Assembly (NCBI RefSeq): GCF_024464595.1
Contig: NZ_JANHAW010000003.1
Coordinates: 186,001 to 250,000 of the forward strand
DNA from: Halobellus litoreus
GTDB taxonomy: Archaea; Halobacteriota; Halobacteria; Halobacteriales; Haloferacaceae
DNA: 64,000 nucleotides
Direction: 5' to 3'
Shown one piece after another: positions 32,323 to 41,766 of the stretch. How positions within the stretch are numbered: the stretch's first letter is position 1; the number at the start of each line of letters is the position of its first letter. A program made the position numbers and the translations under genes. The notes under the pieces were generated by a model that searched no databases, was not told the origin of the DNA, and saw nothing but the letters and a program-made list of their open reading frames with translations.

Positions 32323-34389
32323 ATGACTGACGACATCGACACCGACGACGGAACGAATCGCGCGCCCGCTACAGCCGCGGCGACCCCGCGGATCGGGGTC
32401 TGTTACTTCCCCGAACACTGGCCGCGCGAGCGCTGGGAGACCGACGTCCGGCAGATGGCCGAGGTGGGCATCGACGTGGTCCGGATGGCCGAGTTCTCGT
32501 GGGGTCGGCTCGAACCCGAGCGCGGCGAGTTCGACTTCGAGTGGCTCGACACCGCGATTTCGCTGCTCTCTGACGCCGGCATCGACGTGGTACTCTGCAC
32601 GCCGACGGCGACGCCGCCGAAGTGGCTGGTCGACGAACACCCCGAGATCCTCCAGGTCGAACCCGACGGGACGACCCGCGAGTTCGGAAGCCGCCGTCAC
32701 TACTGCTTCAACTCCGACGTCTACCGCGAGGAGTCGGCGCGAATCGCCCGGGAGATGGCCGAGCGCTACGCCGACGTCGACGCGGTGGTCGGCTGGCAGA
32801 CCGACAACGAGTACGGCTGTCACGAGACCGTCCGCTGCTACTGCGAGGACTGCGCGGGGGCGTTCCGCGAGTGGTGCCGCGAGCGGTACGGGGACGTCGA
32901 GTCGCTCAACGAGACGTGGGGGACGACGTTCTGGAGCCAGCAGCACGGCTCCTTTGCGGAACTCGACCCGCCGCGGCACACCGCCGCCGAGCACCACCCC
33001 TCGCGCCTGCTGGAGTACGCCCGCTTCGCGAACGAGAGCGTCGTCGAGTACAACCGACTGCAGGCCGACATCCTGCGCGACGCGAACGACGAGTGGTTCG
33101 TGACGCACAACTTTATGGGCCACTTCGACACGCTCGATTCCTTCAGCGTCGGCGACGCGCTCGACTTCGCCACCTGGGACTCCTATCCGACCGGCTTCGC
33201 GCAGGACCGGAACACCGAGGCGGTGACCGAGGACAGACTCCGAGCCGGCGATCCGGACCAGGTGAGCCTCAATCACGACCTCTACCGCGGCCCGAACGGT
33301 TTCTGGGTGATGGAGCAACAGCCCGGCGACGTCAACTGGCCGCCGCGCTGTCCGCAGCCCGGCGAGGGCGCGATGCGGCTGTGGGCGCACCAGGCCGTCG
33401 CCCACGGCGCGAACGTCGTCTCCTACTTCCGGTGGCGTCGCTGCCGGCAGGGGCAGGAGCAGTACCACGCGGGCCTGCGGAAGCACGACGGCTCGCCCGA
33501 CCGCGGGTACGCGGACGCCGCCCGCGCGGCCGCGGAGTTCGAGGAACTCGGCGAACTCGACGGCGTCGACGCGCCCGTGGCGCTGTGTTTCTCCTACGAG
33601 GACCTGTGGGCGCTCGCAGAACAGCCGCACGCCCCCGAATTCGACTACTGGGGGCTCGTCGGCGCCTTCTACCGGGCGCTCCGCGCCCGCGGACTGTCGG
33701 TCGACGTGATCGACGTCTCGCCCGGTGCCGACATAGAGCTCGACGGCTACGACGCCGTCGTCGCGCCGACGCTCCACCTCGCCGAGGAGTCGCTCGCGAG
33801 TCGCTTCGAGGCGTACGTCGCCGACGGCGGTCACCTGCTCGTCGGTCCGCGAACCGGGTACAAGCGGCCTGGGAACCAACTACAGCCGGACCTCGCGCCC
33901 GGTCCGTTCGCGGACCTCGTCGGGGGGCGCGTCGACCAGCACGAGAGCCTCCCCGAGTCGGTTGAGACCCGCCTCACCTACCGCGGCGAGACGTACGACT
34001 TCCGGACCTGGGCCGAGTGGCTCGACCCCGACGACGCGACGGCGGTGGGGGCGTACACCGCCGGCGTCGCGGCCGACCGGTCCGCCGTTCTCGACCACTC
34101 CTTCGGTGACGGTACAGTCACGTACTGCGGCGTCTGGCCCGAGGCGGACCTCGCCGACGCGCTCGTCGTCGACCTCCTCGAACGGGCGGCCGTCCCCCAC
34201 GCCGAGCGGTTCCCCGCCACCGTCCGCGTCACCGAACGCGACGACTACGTGTGGGTTCTCAACTTCGGCGGCGACCCCGTCGCGGTCGACGCGCCGGAGG
34301 ACGCGAAATGGCGGGTCGGCGAGGCCTCCATCCCCGGGTTCGGCGTCGGCGTCGTCGACGCAGAATTGCCCGACGTGTCGATTCGATAG
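32323..34389 (+). CDS. bgaH: GH42 beta-galactosidase, BgaH type
   Basis: This 688-residue protein matches haloarchaeal BgaH in plan. An N-terminal extension of about 20 residues precedes IGVCYFPEHWPRERWETDVR. CTPTATPPKWLVDEHPEI, the acid/base Glu163 in WQTDNEYGCHET, a Cys cluster CYCEDCAGAFREWC (the GH42 zinc site), and the nucleophile Glu331 in FWVMEQQPGD follow. It is cytoplasmic and hydrolyses beta-galactosides. It follows the GH36 gene by three bases, so both galactosidases, transporter, dehydrogenase and dehydratase are one transcription unit. Confidence 0.93.
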   Translation: MTDDIDTDDGTNRAPATAAATPRIGVCYFPEHWPRERWETDVRQMAEVGIDVVRMAEFSWGRLEPERGEFDFEWLDTAISLLSDAGIDVVLCTPTATPPKWLVDEHPEILQVEPDGTTREFGSRRHYCFNSDVYREESARIAREMAERYADVDAVVGWQTDNEYGCHETVRCYCEDCAGAFREWCRERYGDVESLNETWGTTFWSQQHGSFAELDPPRHTAAEHHPSRLLEYARFANESVVEYNRLQADILRDANDEWFVTHNFMGHFDTLDSFSVGDALDFATWDSYPTGFAQDRNTEAVTEDRLRAGDPDQVSLNHDLYRGPNGFWVMEQQPGDVNWPPRCPQPGEGAMRLWAHQAVAHGANVVSYFRWRRCRQGQEQYHAGLRKHDGSPDRGYADAARAAAEFEELGELDGVDAPVALCFSYEDLWALAEQPHAPEFDYWGLVGAFYRALRARGLSVDVIDVSPGADIELDGYDAVVAPTLHLAEESLASRFEAYVADGGHLLVGPRTGYKRPGNQLQPDLAPGPFADLVGGRVDQHESLPESVETRLTYRGETYDFRTWAEWLDPDDATAVGAYTAGVAADRSAVLDHSFGDGTVTYCGVWPEADLADALVVDLLERAAVPHAERFPATVRVTERDDYVWVLNFGGDPVAVDAPEDAKWRVGEASIPGFGVGVVDAELPDVSIR

Positions 34390-34501
34390 CGGCGGTTTCT
34401 CTCCTGTTTCACGGGACTGCGGCGGCGACGCTGTCGTTCTCACTCGCCGGGAACCGACCGCGTTCCTTATAGCCGTGCAAACCTGACACAATACATCCAG
34501 A

Positions 34502-35167
34502 ATGCAACGACGGACCTTCCTCCAGGGGACGGCGGCCGCGGGCGTCGTCGGCACCGCGGGCTGTCTCGGCTTCGGGGACTCGAACCCCGACGTCGCACTC
34601 GCGGAACCGGACCGAGAGTACACGAGCGAGGAACTGCCCTACCCTGCCTGGGGTGAACGCGTCCCGGCGGTGACGCTTCCGGACCCGATCGGCGGCGGGG
34701 AGGTGTCGACCCGCTCGGTCGAGCGGCCGGCGCTCTACACGTTCTTCTACAGCCACTGTAACACGGTCTGCCCGGTCCTGATCCAGTCGATGCGCAACGT
34801 CCAGACGCACTCGATCGAGTCGGAGTACGCCGACGAAGTGGCGTTCTTCCCGGTGACCTTCGACCCCGAGCGCGACGACGCCGACCGCCTCGAAACCTAC
34901 GCCGGCGAGATGAACGTCGCGCTCGACGCCGGCAACTGGCACTTCCTGCGTCCGGCGTCGGTCGAGCGCGCCAAGGCGACCGTCGAAGAGCAGTTCGGCG
35001 TCACCTTCGAGCGGACGCATCCCGACGAGATGGATATGTATATGTTCGCCCACTCGGCGATGACCTACCTCGTGAACGCCGACGGCTACGTCGAGCGGGC
35101 CTACCGGACTGACTCCCCGGACCCGGAACGGGTGATCGACGACCTCGAAACGGTCCGGAACGGGTAG
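34502..35167 (+). CDS. SCO1/SenC family copper/thiol lipoprotein
   Basis: This 221-residue protein has a Tat signal with lipobox (MQRRTFLQGT...GTAGC). A thioredoxin-like SCO domain has the copper-binding C-x-x-x-C-P (SHCNTVCPVLIQSM) and the distal His (MFAHSAMTYLVNADGYVE). SCO proteins deliver copper to, or reduce thiols of, the CuA centre of terminal oxidases outside the membrane. A TATA-like CCTTATAG at 34466-34473 gives near-leaderless spacing to the ATG. It is followed by a TlpA-like protein and a CcdA-like membrane protein. Confidence 0.92.
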   Translation: MQRRTFLQGTAAAGVVGTAGCLGFGDSNPDVALAEPDREYTSEELPYPAWGERVPAVTLPDPIGGGEVSTRSVERPALYTFFYSHCNTVCPVLIQSMRNVQTHSIESEYADEVAFFPVTFDPERDDADRLETYAGEMNVALDAGNWHFLRPASVERAKATVEEQFGVTFERTHPDEMDMYMFAHSAMTYLVNADGYVERAYRTDSPDPERVIDDLETVRNG

Positions 35168-35187
35168 TCGTCTCACCGCTCTGATCA

Positions 35188-35727
35188 ATGAACCGACGAC
35201 AACTCCTGACGGCGATCGGCGGGCTCGGACTCACGGGCGGGAGCGTCCTCGCCGTCCGCGGCGACCTCCCGGTCACGACGGGTGGGGACTCCTCGGGGCT
35301 TCCGCTCACGTTCGAGACGATCGACGCGCCAGGCTCGGAGGCGGGCGACGTTAGCGTTCCGCAGGCGGACAGGCCGACGTTCATCGACCTCTTCGCGACG
35401 TGGTGTGCGCCCTGTGAGGAACAGATGAACGTGCTCTCGACGCTCCACGAGGAGTACGGCGACCGCGTCCGGTTCGTCTCGATCACGAACCAACGCCTGG
35501 GCGGGACGTTCACGGAGCGGGATCTCCGGTCCTGGTGGCGACGCCACCACGGCGCGTGGACCGTCGGCACCGACCCCGACGGCGACCTGATGGCGGCGCT
35601 CGGGGCGGGCGGCATCCCGTATCACGCTATCGCCGACGCTTCCGGCTCGATCCGCTGGCAGAAGGCCGGCTTGACGCTTTCAGACACGCTCAGGACCGAA
35701 CTGGACCGGGTGCTCGAGGAGTCGTGA
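35188..35727 (+). CDS. TlpA-like membrane-anchored thioredoxin
   Basis: This 179-residue protein has an N-terminal RR segment and hydrophobic stretch (MNRRQLLTAIGGLGLTGGSV) without a lipobox Cys, so it is probably a Tat-exported or anchored protein. A thioredoxin fold follows with the active site FATWCAPCEEQM and cis-Pro segment GGIPYHAIAD. It probably keeps extracytoplasmic thiols (SCO, CuA, cytochrome c) reduced, fed by the CcdA protein encoded next, whose GTG overlaps its stop. Confidence 0.9.
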   Translation: MNRRQLLTAIGGLGLTGGSVLAVRGDLPVTTGGDSSGLPLTFETIDAPGSEAGDVSVPQADRPTFIDLFATWCAPCEEQMNVLSTLHEEYGDRVRFVSITNQRLGGTFTERDLRSWWRRHHGAWTVGTDPDGDLMAALGAGGIPYHAIADASGSIRWQKAGLTLSDTLRTELDRVLEES

Positions 35728-36377
35728 GTTCCGCAGCCTTCCTCGGAACGGTCGCTTTCGCCGCCAGCGCGGGGCTCACGACGTTCTTCGCCCCCTGTGC
35801 GTTTCCGCTGCTCCCGGGGTACGTCGGCTTCTATCTCCAACAGGACAGTCGACCGCCGGCGCTCGTCGCCGGCCTCACGGCGGCGGCGGGCGCGATCCTC
35901 TCGCTCGGCGGGATCGCCGCGCTGGTGTTCGCCGTCGGACAGCGACTCACCTCGGTGCTCCCGCTTTTTGAGCCGGTCATCGGCGGCCTTCTCGTCGTCT
36001 TCGGACTGCTCGTGCTCTCGGGCCGCGCGTCGCCGACGGTCCCGCTTCCGAAGCGGCCGGAGTCGCTCCTCGGCTTCGGCGTCTTCGGTGCCGTTTATGC
36101 TCTCGCCGCCGCGGGCTGCGTCGTGCCGCTGTTCCTCGGCGTCGTCGCGCAGGCGTCCTCGCTCTCTCCGATGCGGGGGGCCACCGTCCTCGGAGCCTAC
36201 GCCGCGACGGTCGCCGTCCCGTTACTCGGCGTGACGCTGCTCTCGGACGCGGGCGTCGACGCCTGGCGCTCGCTCGGCGGCTACTCGGGGCGACTGAAAC
36301 AGGCCGCTGGCGTGATCCTCGTCGTCGCCGGCCTGGGACAGATCTACCTCTCCGTCGTCGTCCTCGACGTCCTCTGA
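35724..36377 (+). CDS. CcdA-like thiol-disulfide transmembrane transporter
   Basis: From the GTG at 35724 (GTGA overlap) this is a 217-residue protein with about six hydrophobic segments. The two CcdA cysteines are in FFAPCAFPLLPGYVGF and ALAAAGCVVPLFLGV, at the ends of the two inverted halves. It moves reducing equivalents across the membrane to the TlpA and SCO proteins encoded upstream. Start placement rests on the overlap and on the conserved first helix. Confidence 0.92.
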   Translation: MSSAAFLGTVAFAASAGLTTFFAPCAFPLLPGYVGFYLQQDSRPPALVAGLTAAAGAILSLGGIAALVFAVGQRLTSVLPLFEPVIGGLLVVFGLLVLSGRASPTVPLPKRPESLLGFGVFGAVYALAAAGCVVPLFLGVVAQASSLSPMRGATVLGAYAATVAVPLLGVTLLSDAGVDAWRSLGGYSGRLKQAAGVILVVAGLGQIYLSVVVLDVL

Positions 36378-36440
36378 CCCGGGACGGAGTCTCCCTCCGG
36401 ATCGAAATGGCTTCCCAGCCAGGAGACGTCTGTGTGGCCA

Positions 36441-37289
36441 ATGACAGGCTCCGAAGATTCTCCGTCGCTCCCTCCGGAGACGCGACTCGGCCGCACCGCG
36501 CTCTCCGTGCACGACCTCGATGCGACGACCGAGTTCTATCGGACGGTCGTCGGCCTCGCGATTCTGGAGCGGAATGCCGACACCGCGACGCTCGGCGTCG
36601 ACGGCACGCCGCTTCTCGTCCTGCGCCGCGACGCTGACGCCTCCCCCCGCGGCCGCGACCAGGCCGGTCTGTTCCACAACGCGTTCCTGCTCCCATCCCG
36701 CGGGGCGCTCGGCGCGGCGCTGGAACGGATCAGGGAGCACTGGACGCTCGACGGTGCGTCCGACCACGACGTGAGCGAGGCGCTCTACCTCTCGGATCCT
36801 GAAGGCAACGGGGTCGAACTCTACCGCGATCGGCCGCCCGAAGAGTGGCCCCGGACCCCCGACGGTGGCGTGGCGATGGCGACGCGTCCGCTCGACCTCG
36901 ACGGTGTCGCAGCCGAGTCCGGCGGCGGACCGAACGCGCCCGCGGGAACCTCTCTCGGACACGTCCATCTGGAGGTTACGTCGGTGCCGACCGCCCGCGA
37001 GTTCTACGTCGAGACGCTCGGATTCGACGTGCGGATGGACGCCGGTTCGGCGCTGTTCGTCGCTGCCGACGGGTACCACCACCATCTCGGACTCAACGCC
37101 TGGAACGGGCGGTCCTCCCCGGCGGGCGGTCGCGGCCTGGCATGGTTCGAGGTGCTCGTCCCCACGGAGGCGGCGCTGCGAGCGGTCGGGGAGCGTCTGA
37201 ACGACGCCGGAGTCCCTGCCGACGAACGCGACGGCGGAATCGAGACGAGGGACCCGGACGGGATTCGGATCCGGATCCGTGCCGAATAG
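36441..37289 (+). CDS. VOC/glyoxalase-fold protein, CatE-like
   Basis: This 282-residue protein has two VOC modules: LGRTALSVHDLDATTEFYRT...LGVDGTPLLVLR...ALYLSDPEGNGVELY and LGHVHLEVTSVPTAREFYVE...GYHHHLGLNAW. The metal-binding residues (His in HVHLEV and HHHLG, Glu in GVELY) are present, as in CatE-type ring-cleavage dioxygenases. A GTG at 36432 is possible but the ATG at 36441 fits better. The substrate cannot be inferred. Confidence 0.85.
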   Translation: MTGSEDSPSLPPETRLGRTALSVHDLDATTEFYRTVVGLAILERNADTATLGVDGTPLLVLRRDADASPRGRDQAGLFHNAFLLPSRGALGAALERIREHWTLDGASDHDVSEALYLSDPEGNGVELYRDRPPEEWPRTPDGGVAMATRPLDLDGVAAESGGGPNAPAGTSLGHVHLEVTSVPTAREFYVETLGFDVRMDAGSALFVAADGYHHHLGLNAWNGRSSPAGGRGLAWFEVLVPTEAALRAVGERLNDAGVPADERDGGIETRDPDGIRIRIRAE

Positions 37290-37355
37290 GCGCGGCCCCC
37301 GACCGATTCGGACCTCGACACTCCACGAATGGCGAACGAGCAGAAACGAGACGCG

Positions 37356-38072
37356 TCAGTCCCCGTTAGCGGGTGTCACGTCTGCGAGCCGTACGTCCAG
37401 GTTCGGTTCGACGCCGACGCGATGGCACAGGTCCCAGACTGTGGCCGCGTTGCTCGACACGACCGGGACGCCGAAATCGCGTTCCAGCGACGCCAGGGCG
37501 GGCATAGACCGATAGTTCGTACACGAGACGAACAACGCGTCGGCGTCCGGTGCGTCCGCGAGCACCGACCGACCCTGACGCTCTGCTTCGTCTGGGGTCA
37601 ATGCCCCGATGGCGACGTTCTCGACGAGTCCGCGGCCGTCGAGCGCCACCACCTCGAACCCGTTGTCGGCCAGATACTCGCGTTCCAGTTCGTCCAGATC
37701 CGCCGCGTACGGCGTCGCGACGGCGACCCGCTCGACGTCGAGCGCGTGCAGCGCCCGGACGACCGAGAGCGCGGTCGCGACCGCCGGCGCGCCGGCGGCT
37801 TCGGAGAGCCGAGATTCCAGCCGCGAATCGAACCCCGACCCGTGCAGGAGGCTCCCGGTGGTACAGGCGTACGCGACGCCGTGGACCGAGGCGTGCGACA
37901 GCAGCGCTGCCGCCCGTTCGGCGCCGTCGGCCATCGCGTCGAGTTCGTCGGCCGTCACGTCCTCCAGCGGCATCCGCGCCGCGTGGATCGTGGCATCCGG
38001 GGGCAGCGCGCCGCGGAACTCCGGTTCGGCCGTCGTGTTCGAGGAGGGAACGACCAAGCCCAGTCGCGTCAC
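37356..38072 (-). CDS. Asp/Glu racemase superfamily protein (maleate isomerase / hydantoin racemase type)
   Basis: This 238-residue protein begins with the family signature LGLVVPSSNTTAEPEF and has two catalytic Cys segments (AYACTTGSLLHGSGF and FVSCTNYRSMPALASLE) plus VATPYAADLDELEREYL. Two cysteines favour a racemase or cis-trans isomerase over a decarboxylase. It is the last gene of the Nramp-HyuA-HyuB operon, overlapping hyuB by four bases. In that context hydantoin racemisation or acting on a related acid is likely; sequence alone cannot choose. Confidence 0.85.
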   Translation of the reverse strand: MTRLGLVVPSSNTTAEPEFRGALPPDATIHAARMPLEDVTADELDAMADGAERAAALLSHASVHGVAYACTTGSLLHGSGFDSRLESRLSEAAGAPAVATALSVVRALHALDVERVAVATPYAADLDELEREYLADNGFEVVALDGRGLVENVAIGALTPDEAERQGRSVLADAPDADALFVSCTNYRSMPALASLERDFGVPVVSSNAATVWDLCHRVGVEPNLDVRLADVTPANGD

Positions 38073-39751
38073 TGGCCGTCCACCTTCCCGTCGCGGCGGT
38101 CGCCTTCTCTCGCGGCCGGGTCCCGATCGTCCGGGTCGCCGTGCCCGCCGCCGCCGGGCGTCCGGATGGAGACGGTCGTCCCCGCCTCCACGTCGATGGA
38201 GGCCTTCGCGGGCACCGCCTCGCCGTCGACGAGGTTCTCGCCGGTCGCACCGTCCTCGCCACCGTTCACGCCGGCGGGGGCCGTCCGCCGACGCTCGGTC
38301 AGAAGCGACACGGTCGCGTCGGTCTCGACGGTCACGGTCCGTTCGAGCCCCAGTCCGCCCCGATAGCGGCCGTCGCCGCCGCTGGACGGTCGGAGCGCGT
38401 ACCGCTCCACGCGGAGCGGGTACTCGGTCTCCATCGCCTCGACGGGCGTGTTGAGGGTGTTGGTCATCCCGACCTGCACGCCGTCCATCCCGTCCCGCTC
38501 GGGGCGGGCACCGAACCCGCCGCCAATCGTCTCGTAGTAGGTGAACTCCCCGGTTCGGTCCCCGATGATGAGGTTGTTCATCGTCCCTTGCCCGCCGGCG
38601 GGGACCTCTTCCGGGACCGCCTCGGCCAACGCCGCCAGCGTGACGTCCGTGACCCGCTGGCTCGTCTCGACGTTGCCGCCGACGACCGCCGCCGGCGGTT
38701 CGGGGTTGAGAACCGACCCCGCCGGCGCCGACACCGAAACGGGCTCGTAACAGCCGTGGTTCGGCGGGATCTCCGGGTCGGTGATCGCGCGGACGACGAA
38801 GTAGACCGCGCTCTTGGCCACCGAGAGCGGCGCGTTCAGGTTCCCCGCTACCTGGTCGGCCGTCCCTGCGAAATCGACCTCGATCGACCTGCCGTCGACG
38901 GTGACGGCCGCGTTCACTGGGATGTCTTCGTCGGTGACGCCGTCGCCTTCGAGCACGTCCCGCGCTCGGTACGTCCCGTCGGGGATATCGGCGAGTTCGG
39001 CCTCGACGCGCTCGCGCGAGTAGTCGATGACGGCGTCGAACGCGTCGAGCAGCGTCTCGCCGTGTTCGTCCAGTAACTCTCCGATGCGCTGCTCTGCCCG
39101 GTCGTTGGCGGCGCGCTGCGCCCGGAGGTCCGCCTCGCGCTCGTCCGGCGTCCGGACGTTGGCGCGGATCAGCTCGTAGACCGACTCGTTCGGCTCGCCG
39201 CCGTCGACGAGCTTGACCGCCGGCAGGCGGAGCCCCTCCTCGTACACTTCCTGGGCCCCCGGCGGCATACTCCCGGGCGAACTGCCGCCGACGTCCGCGT
39301 GGTGCGCCCGCGTCACCGCGAAGCCGATCACCTCGTCGTCGGGCGCCACCGTCGAGACCAGCGTGATGTCGGGCAGGTGCGTCCCCCCGGCGAAGGGGTC
39401 GTTGACGATGAAGACGTCGCCCGGCTTCGGATCCTTTTCGAGGACGATGTCGACCGCGTCGGGCATCGCGCCGAGATGGACCGGGATGTGCTCGGCCTGG
39501 GCGATCATCCGTCCCGACGCGTCGAAGAGCGCGGTCGAGCAGTCCTGCCGCTCCTTGATGTTCGGGGAGTAGGCGCCGCGGATGAGCACGTGGCCCATCT
39601 CCGTGGCGACGCTCTCCAGTTGGTTCCGGAGGATTTCGAGCGTCACGGGGTCGATCTCCGTGTTCGTGCCGGACGCCTCGCTGCCGGAGTCCGATCCTTC
39701 TCCGTCGTCCGGCTCGACGGGCCCGCCCGTGGTCTCGCGTTCGTCGCTCAT
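38069..39751 (-). CDS. hyuB: Hydantoinase B / 5-oxoprolinase beta-type subunit
   Basis: This 560-residue protein has the HyuB N-terminus (EIDPVTLEILRNQLESVATE, MGHVLIRGAYSPNIKERQDC), VNDPFAGGTHLPDITLV, and the glycine-rich C-terminal TPGGGGHGDP. With HyuA it forms an ATP-dependent amidohydrolase or carboxylase for hydantoins, 5-oxoproline or acetophenone. The N-terminal 25 or so residues are acidic and probably disordered. It overlaps hyuA by four bases and the racemase gene by four. Confidence 0.92.
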   Translation of the reverse strand: MSDERETTGGPVEPDDGEGSDSGSEASGTNTEIDPVTLEILRNQLESVATEMGHVLIRGAYSPNIKERQDCSTALFDASGRMIAQAEHIPVHLGAMPDAVDIVLEKDPKPGDVFIVNDPFAGGTHLPDITLVSTVAPDDEVIGFAVTRAHHADVGGSSPGSMPPGAQEVYEEGLRLPAVKLVDGGEPNESVYELIRANVRTPDEREADLRAQRAANDRAEQRIGELLDEHGETLLDAFDAVIDYSRERVEAELADIPDGTYRARDVLEGDGVTDEDIPVNAAVTVDGRSIEVDFAGTADQVAGNLNAPLSVAKSAVYFVVRAITDPEIPPNHGCYEPVSVSAPAGSVLNPEPPAAVVGGNVETSQRVTDVTLAALAEAVPEEVPAGGQGTMNNLIIGDRTGEFTYYETIGGGFGARPERDGMDGVQVGMTNTLNTPVEAMETEYPLRVERYALRPSSGGDGRYRGGLGLERTVTVETDATVSLLTERRRTAPAGVNGGEDGATGENLVDGEAVPAKASIDVEAGTTVSIRTPGGGGHGDPDDRDPAAREGDRRDGKVDGQ

Positions 39752-41766
39752 TCTCTCACCTCCGCGATCAGTGCCCCGTCGTCGCGCACTCGTACGTCCC
39801 AGTTCGGGGGGACGACGACCGTGCTCTCGTCGCCCTCGACGACCGCCGGCCCCTCGAACGTCCCGCCGGGTGCCAACCGCTCGCGTGCGTACACCGGCGT
39901 CTCGTGGAGCCCGTCGGCGAACGCCGCCTCGCGGGTCCCCGTCTGCGGATCCTCGCCGCCGACGTACTCGATCGACGGGGCGTTCCGGGGGACCGTGGTC
40001 GTCACGCGGCAGTTGACCAGTTCGACCGGTTCGTCCGCTCGGTAGCCGTACGCCGACTCGTGCGCAGCCGCGAACCGTTCGCCCGCCTCCTCGGCGTCGA
40101 ACGGCCGGTCGACGTCCACGGTGAGCTCGAAGCTCTGTCCGGCGTATCTGAGGTCTGCGGAGTATCTCACGTCTGCCCGCTCCCGGTCGCTGACCTCCAG
40201 CAGTAGCTCCTCAGCCAGTTCGTCGTACAGCGCGTCGACTTCGTCGGGATCGACCGACGCGAGCGAGCGCTGGTACGTCCGCACCGCGTCGCGCTTCTCG
40301 TCGGCCGCGAGCAGCCCGTAGGCCGAAAGGACGCCGGAGGCCCGCGGGATCACTACCCGGTCGATGTCGAGGCCGTCGGCGATCGAGACCGCGTGCATCG
40401 GTCCCGCGCCGCCGAACGCGACGAGGCCGAACTTCCGCGGATCGTACCCCCGCTCGACGGTCACAGAGCGGATCGCTCTGGTCATGTTCGCGTTCGCGAC
40501 GCGGTAGACGCCGCGGGCGGCCTCCTGGGGACCGTCCATCCCCGCCTCGTCGGCGAGGTCGGCGAGGACGTCGTAGGCGGCTTCGACGTCGAGCGACATC
40601 TCGCCACCGAGGCTGGTGCTCTCCCCGATGTAGCCGAGCACGAGGTTCGCGTCCGTCACCGTCGGCTCCGTGCCGCCTTTTCCGTAGCAGGCCGGACCGG
40701 GTTCGGCCCCGGCCGAGCGCGGTCCGATCCGGAGCGCGCCGCCGGCGTCGACCCAGGCGATCGACCCGCCGCCCGCGCCCACGGTCTCGATGTCGACCAT
40801 CGGCGTCTTGATCGGCCGGTCGTTGATGACGCCCTCGGTCGTCCGCGCGGCCTCGCCGTCCCGGACGAGGCTCACGTCGCTCGAAGTCCCGCCCATGTCG
40901 AAGGTGACGAGCCCCGAGTGTTCGTCGCCGTCGCCGGCCGAGCGGTCGCCGTCGGCCGCCATCGCGCTCGCGCCCACGACGCCCGCAGCGGGCCCCGAGA
41001 GGACGGTCGAGACGGCGTTCCGTCTGACCGTGTCGGCGTCGGTGATCCCGCCGTTGGCCTGCATAATCCGGGGCTGGGGAACGCCACGCTCCCGCGCGCG
41101 GTCGGTGAGGTGGCTCACGTATCGGTCGATCGCCGGGCGGACGTACGCGTCGACGGCGGTCGTCGACGTCCGCTCGTACTCCCGGAACTCCGCGAGGACC
41201 TCGTGGGAGGCCGACACGGGCACGTCGAGTTCCTCCCGCAACACCGACGCCACGCGCTCCTCGTTCTCCGGATGCGCGTAGGCGTGCAGCAGCGAGACCG
41301 CGACGGCCTCGACGTCGGCGTCGCGGATCGACGCCGCTATGGCGCTGACCTCGTCGTCGTCGACGGGGCGTTCGATGCCCTCCGTCGTCGCGCGTTCCGC
41401 GACCTCGAACCGGCGGCGCCGCGGGATAAGCGGCGACGGTTTCTCGGCGTCGAGGTCGTACAGCGACGGCCGGTCCTGGCGACCGATCTCCAGGACGTCG
41501 CGGAAGCCGTCGGTCGTGACGAGGGCGGTCTTCGCGCCGTCCTCCTCGAGGAGCGCGTTGACGGAGACCGTCATCGCGTGTGAGAACTCGCTCAGGGTCT
41601 CGGGGTCGATTCCGGCCTCCTCGCAGGCCTTCTCGATGCCGGCCATCACGCCCTCGCTCTGGTCTTCGGTGCTCGGGACCTTCGCGGTCACGAGGTCCCC
41701 GTCGAGCGCCAGGGTCACGTCGGTGAACGTGCCGCCGACGTCGACGCCGATCCGCCTACCGGCCAT
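39748..41766 (-). CDS. hyuA: Hydantoinase A / 5-oxoprolinase alpha-type subunit
   Basis: This 672-residue protein shows the ASKHA-type start RRIGVDVGGTFTDVTLAL, the DMGGTSSDVSLVRDGEAAR segment of the ATPase fold, and MVDIETVGAGGGSIAWVD with RSAGAEPGPACYGKGG, all HyuA hallmarks. It provides the ATP-dependent activation half of the HyuAB complex. The ATG directly abuts the Nramp stop. The exact substrate within hydantoin, 5-oxoproline or related compounds is unresolved. Confidence 0.93.
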   Translation of the reverse strand: MAGRRIGVDVGGTFTDVTLALDGDLVTAKVPSTEDQSEGVMAGIEKACEEAGIDPETLSEFSHAMTVSVNALLEEDGAKTALVTTDGFRDVLEIGRQDRPSLYDLDAEKPSPLIPRRRRFEVAERATTEGIERPVDDDEVSAIAASIRDADVEAVAVSLLHAYAHPENEERVASVLREELDVPVSASHEVLAEFREYERTSTTAVDAYVRPAIDRYVSHLTDRARERGVPQPRIMQANGGITDADTVRRNAVSTVLSGPAAGVVGASAMAADGDRSAGDGDEHSGLVTFDMGGTSSDVSLVRDGEAARTTEGVINDRPIKTPMVDIETVGAGGGSIAWVDAGGALRIGPRSAGAEPGPACYGKGGTEPTVTDANLVLGYIGESTSLGGEMSLDVEAAYDVLADLADEAGMDGPQEAARGVYRVANANMTRAIRSVTVERGYDPRKFGLVAFGGAGPMHAVSIADGLDIDRVVIPRASGVLSAYGLLAADEKRDAVRTYQRSLASVDPDEVDALYDELAEELLLEVSDRERADVRYSADLRYAGQSFELTVDVDRPFDAEEAGERFAAAHESAYGYRADEPVELVNCRVTTTVPRNAPSIEYVGGEDPQTGTREAAFADGLHETPVYARERLAPGGTFEGPAVVEGDESTVVVPPNWDVRVRDDGALIAEVRE

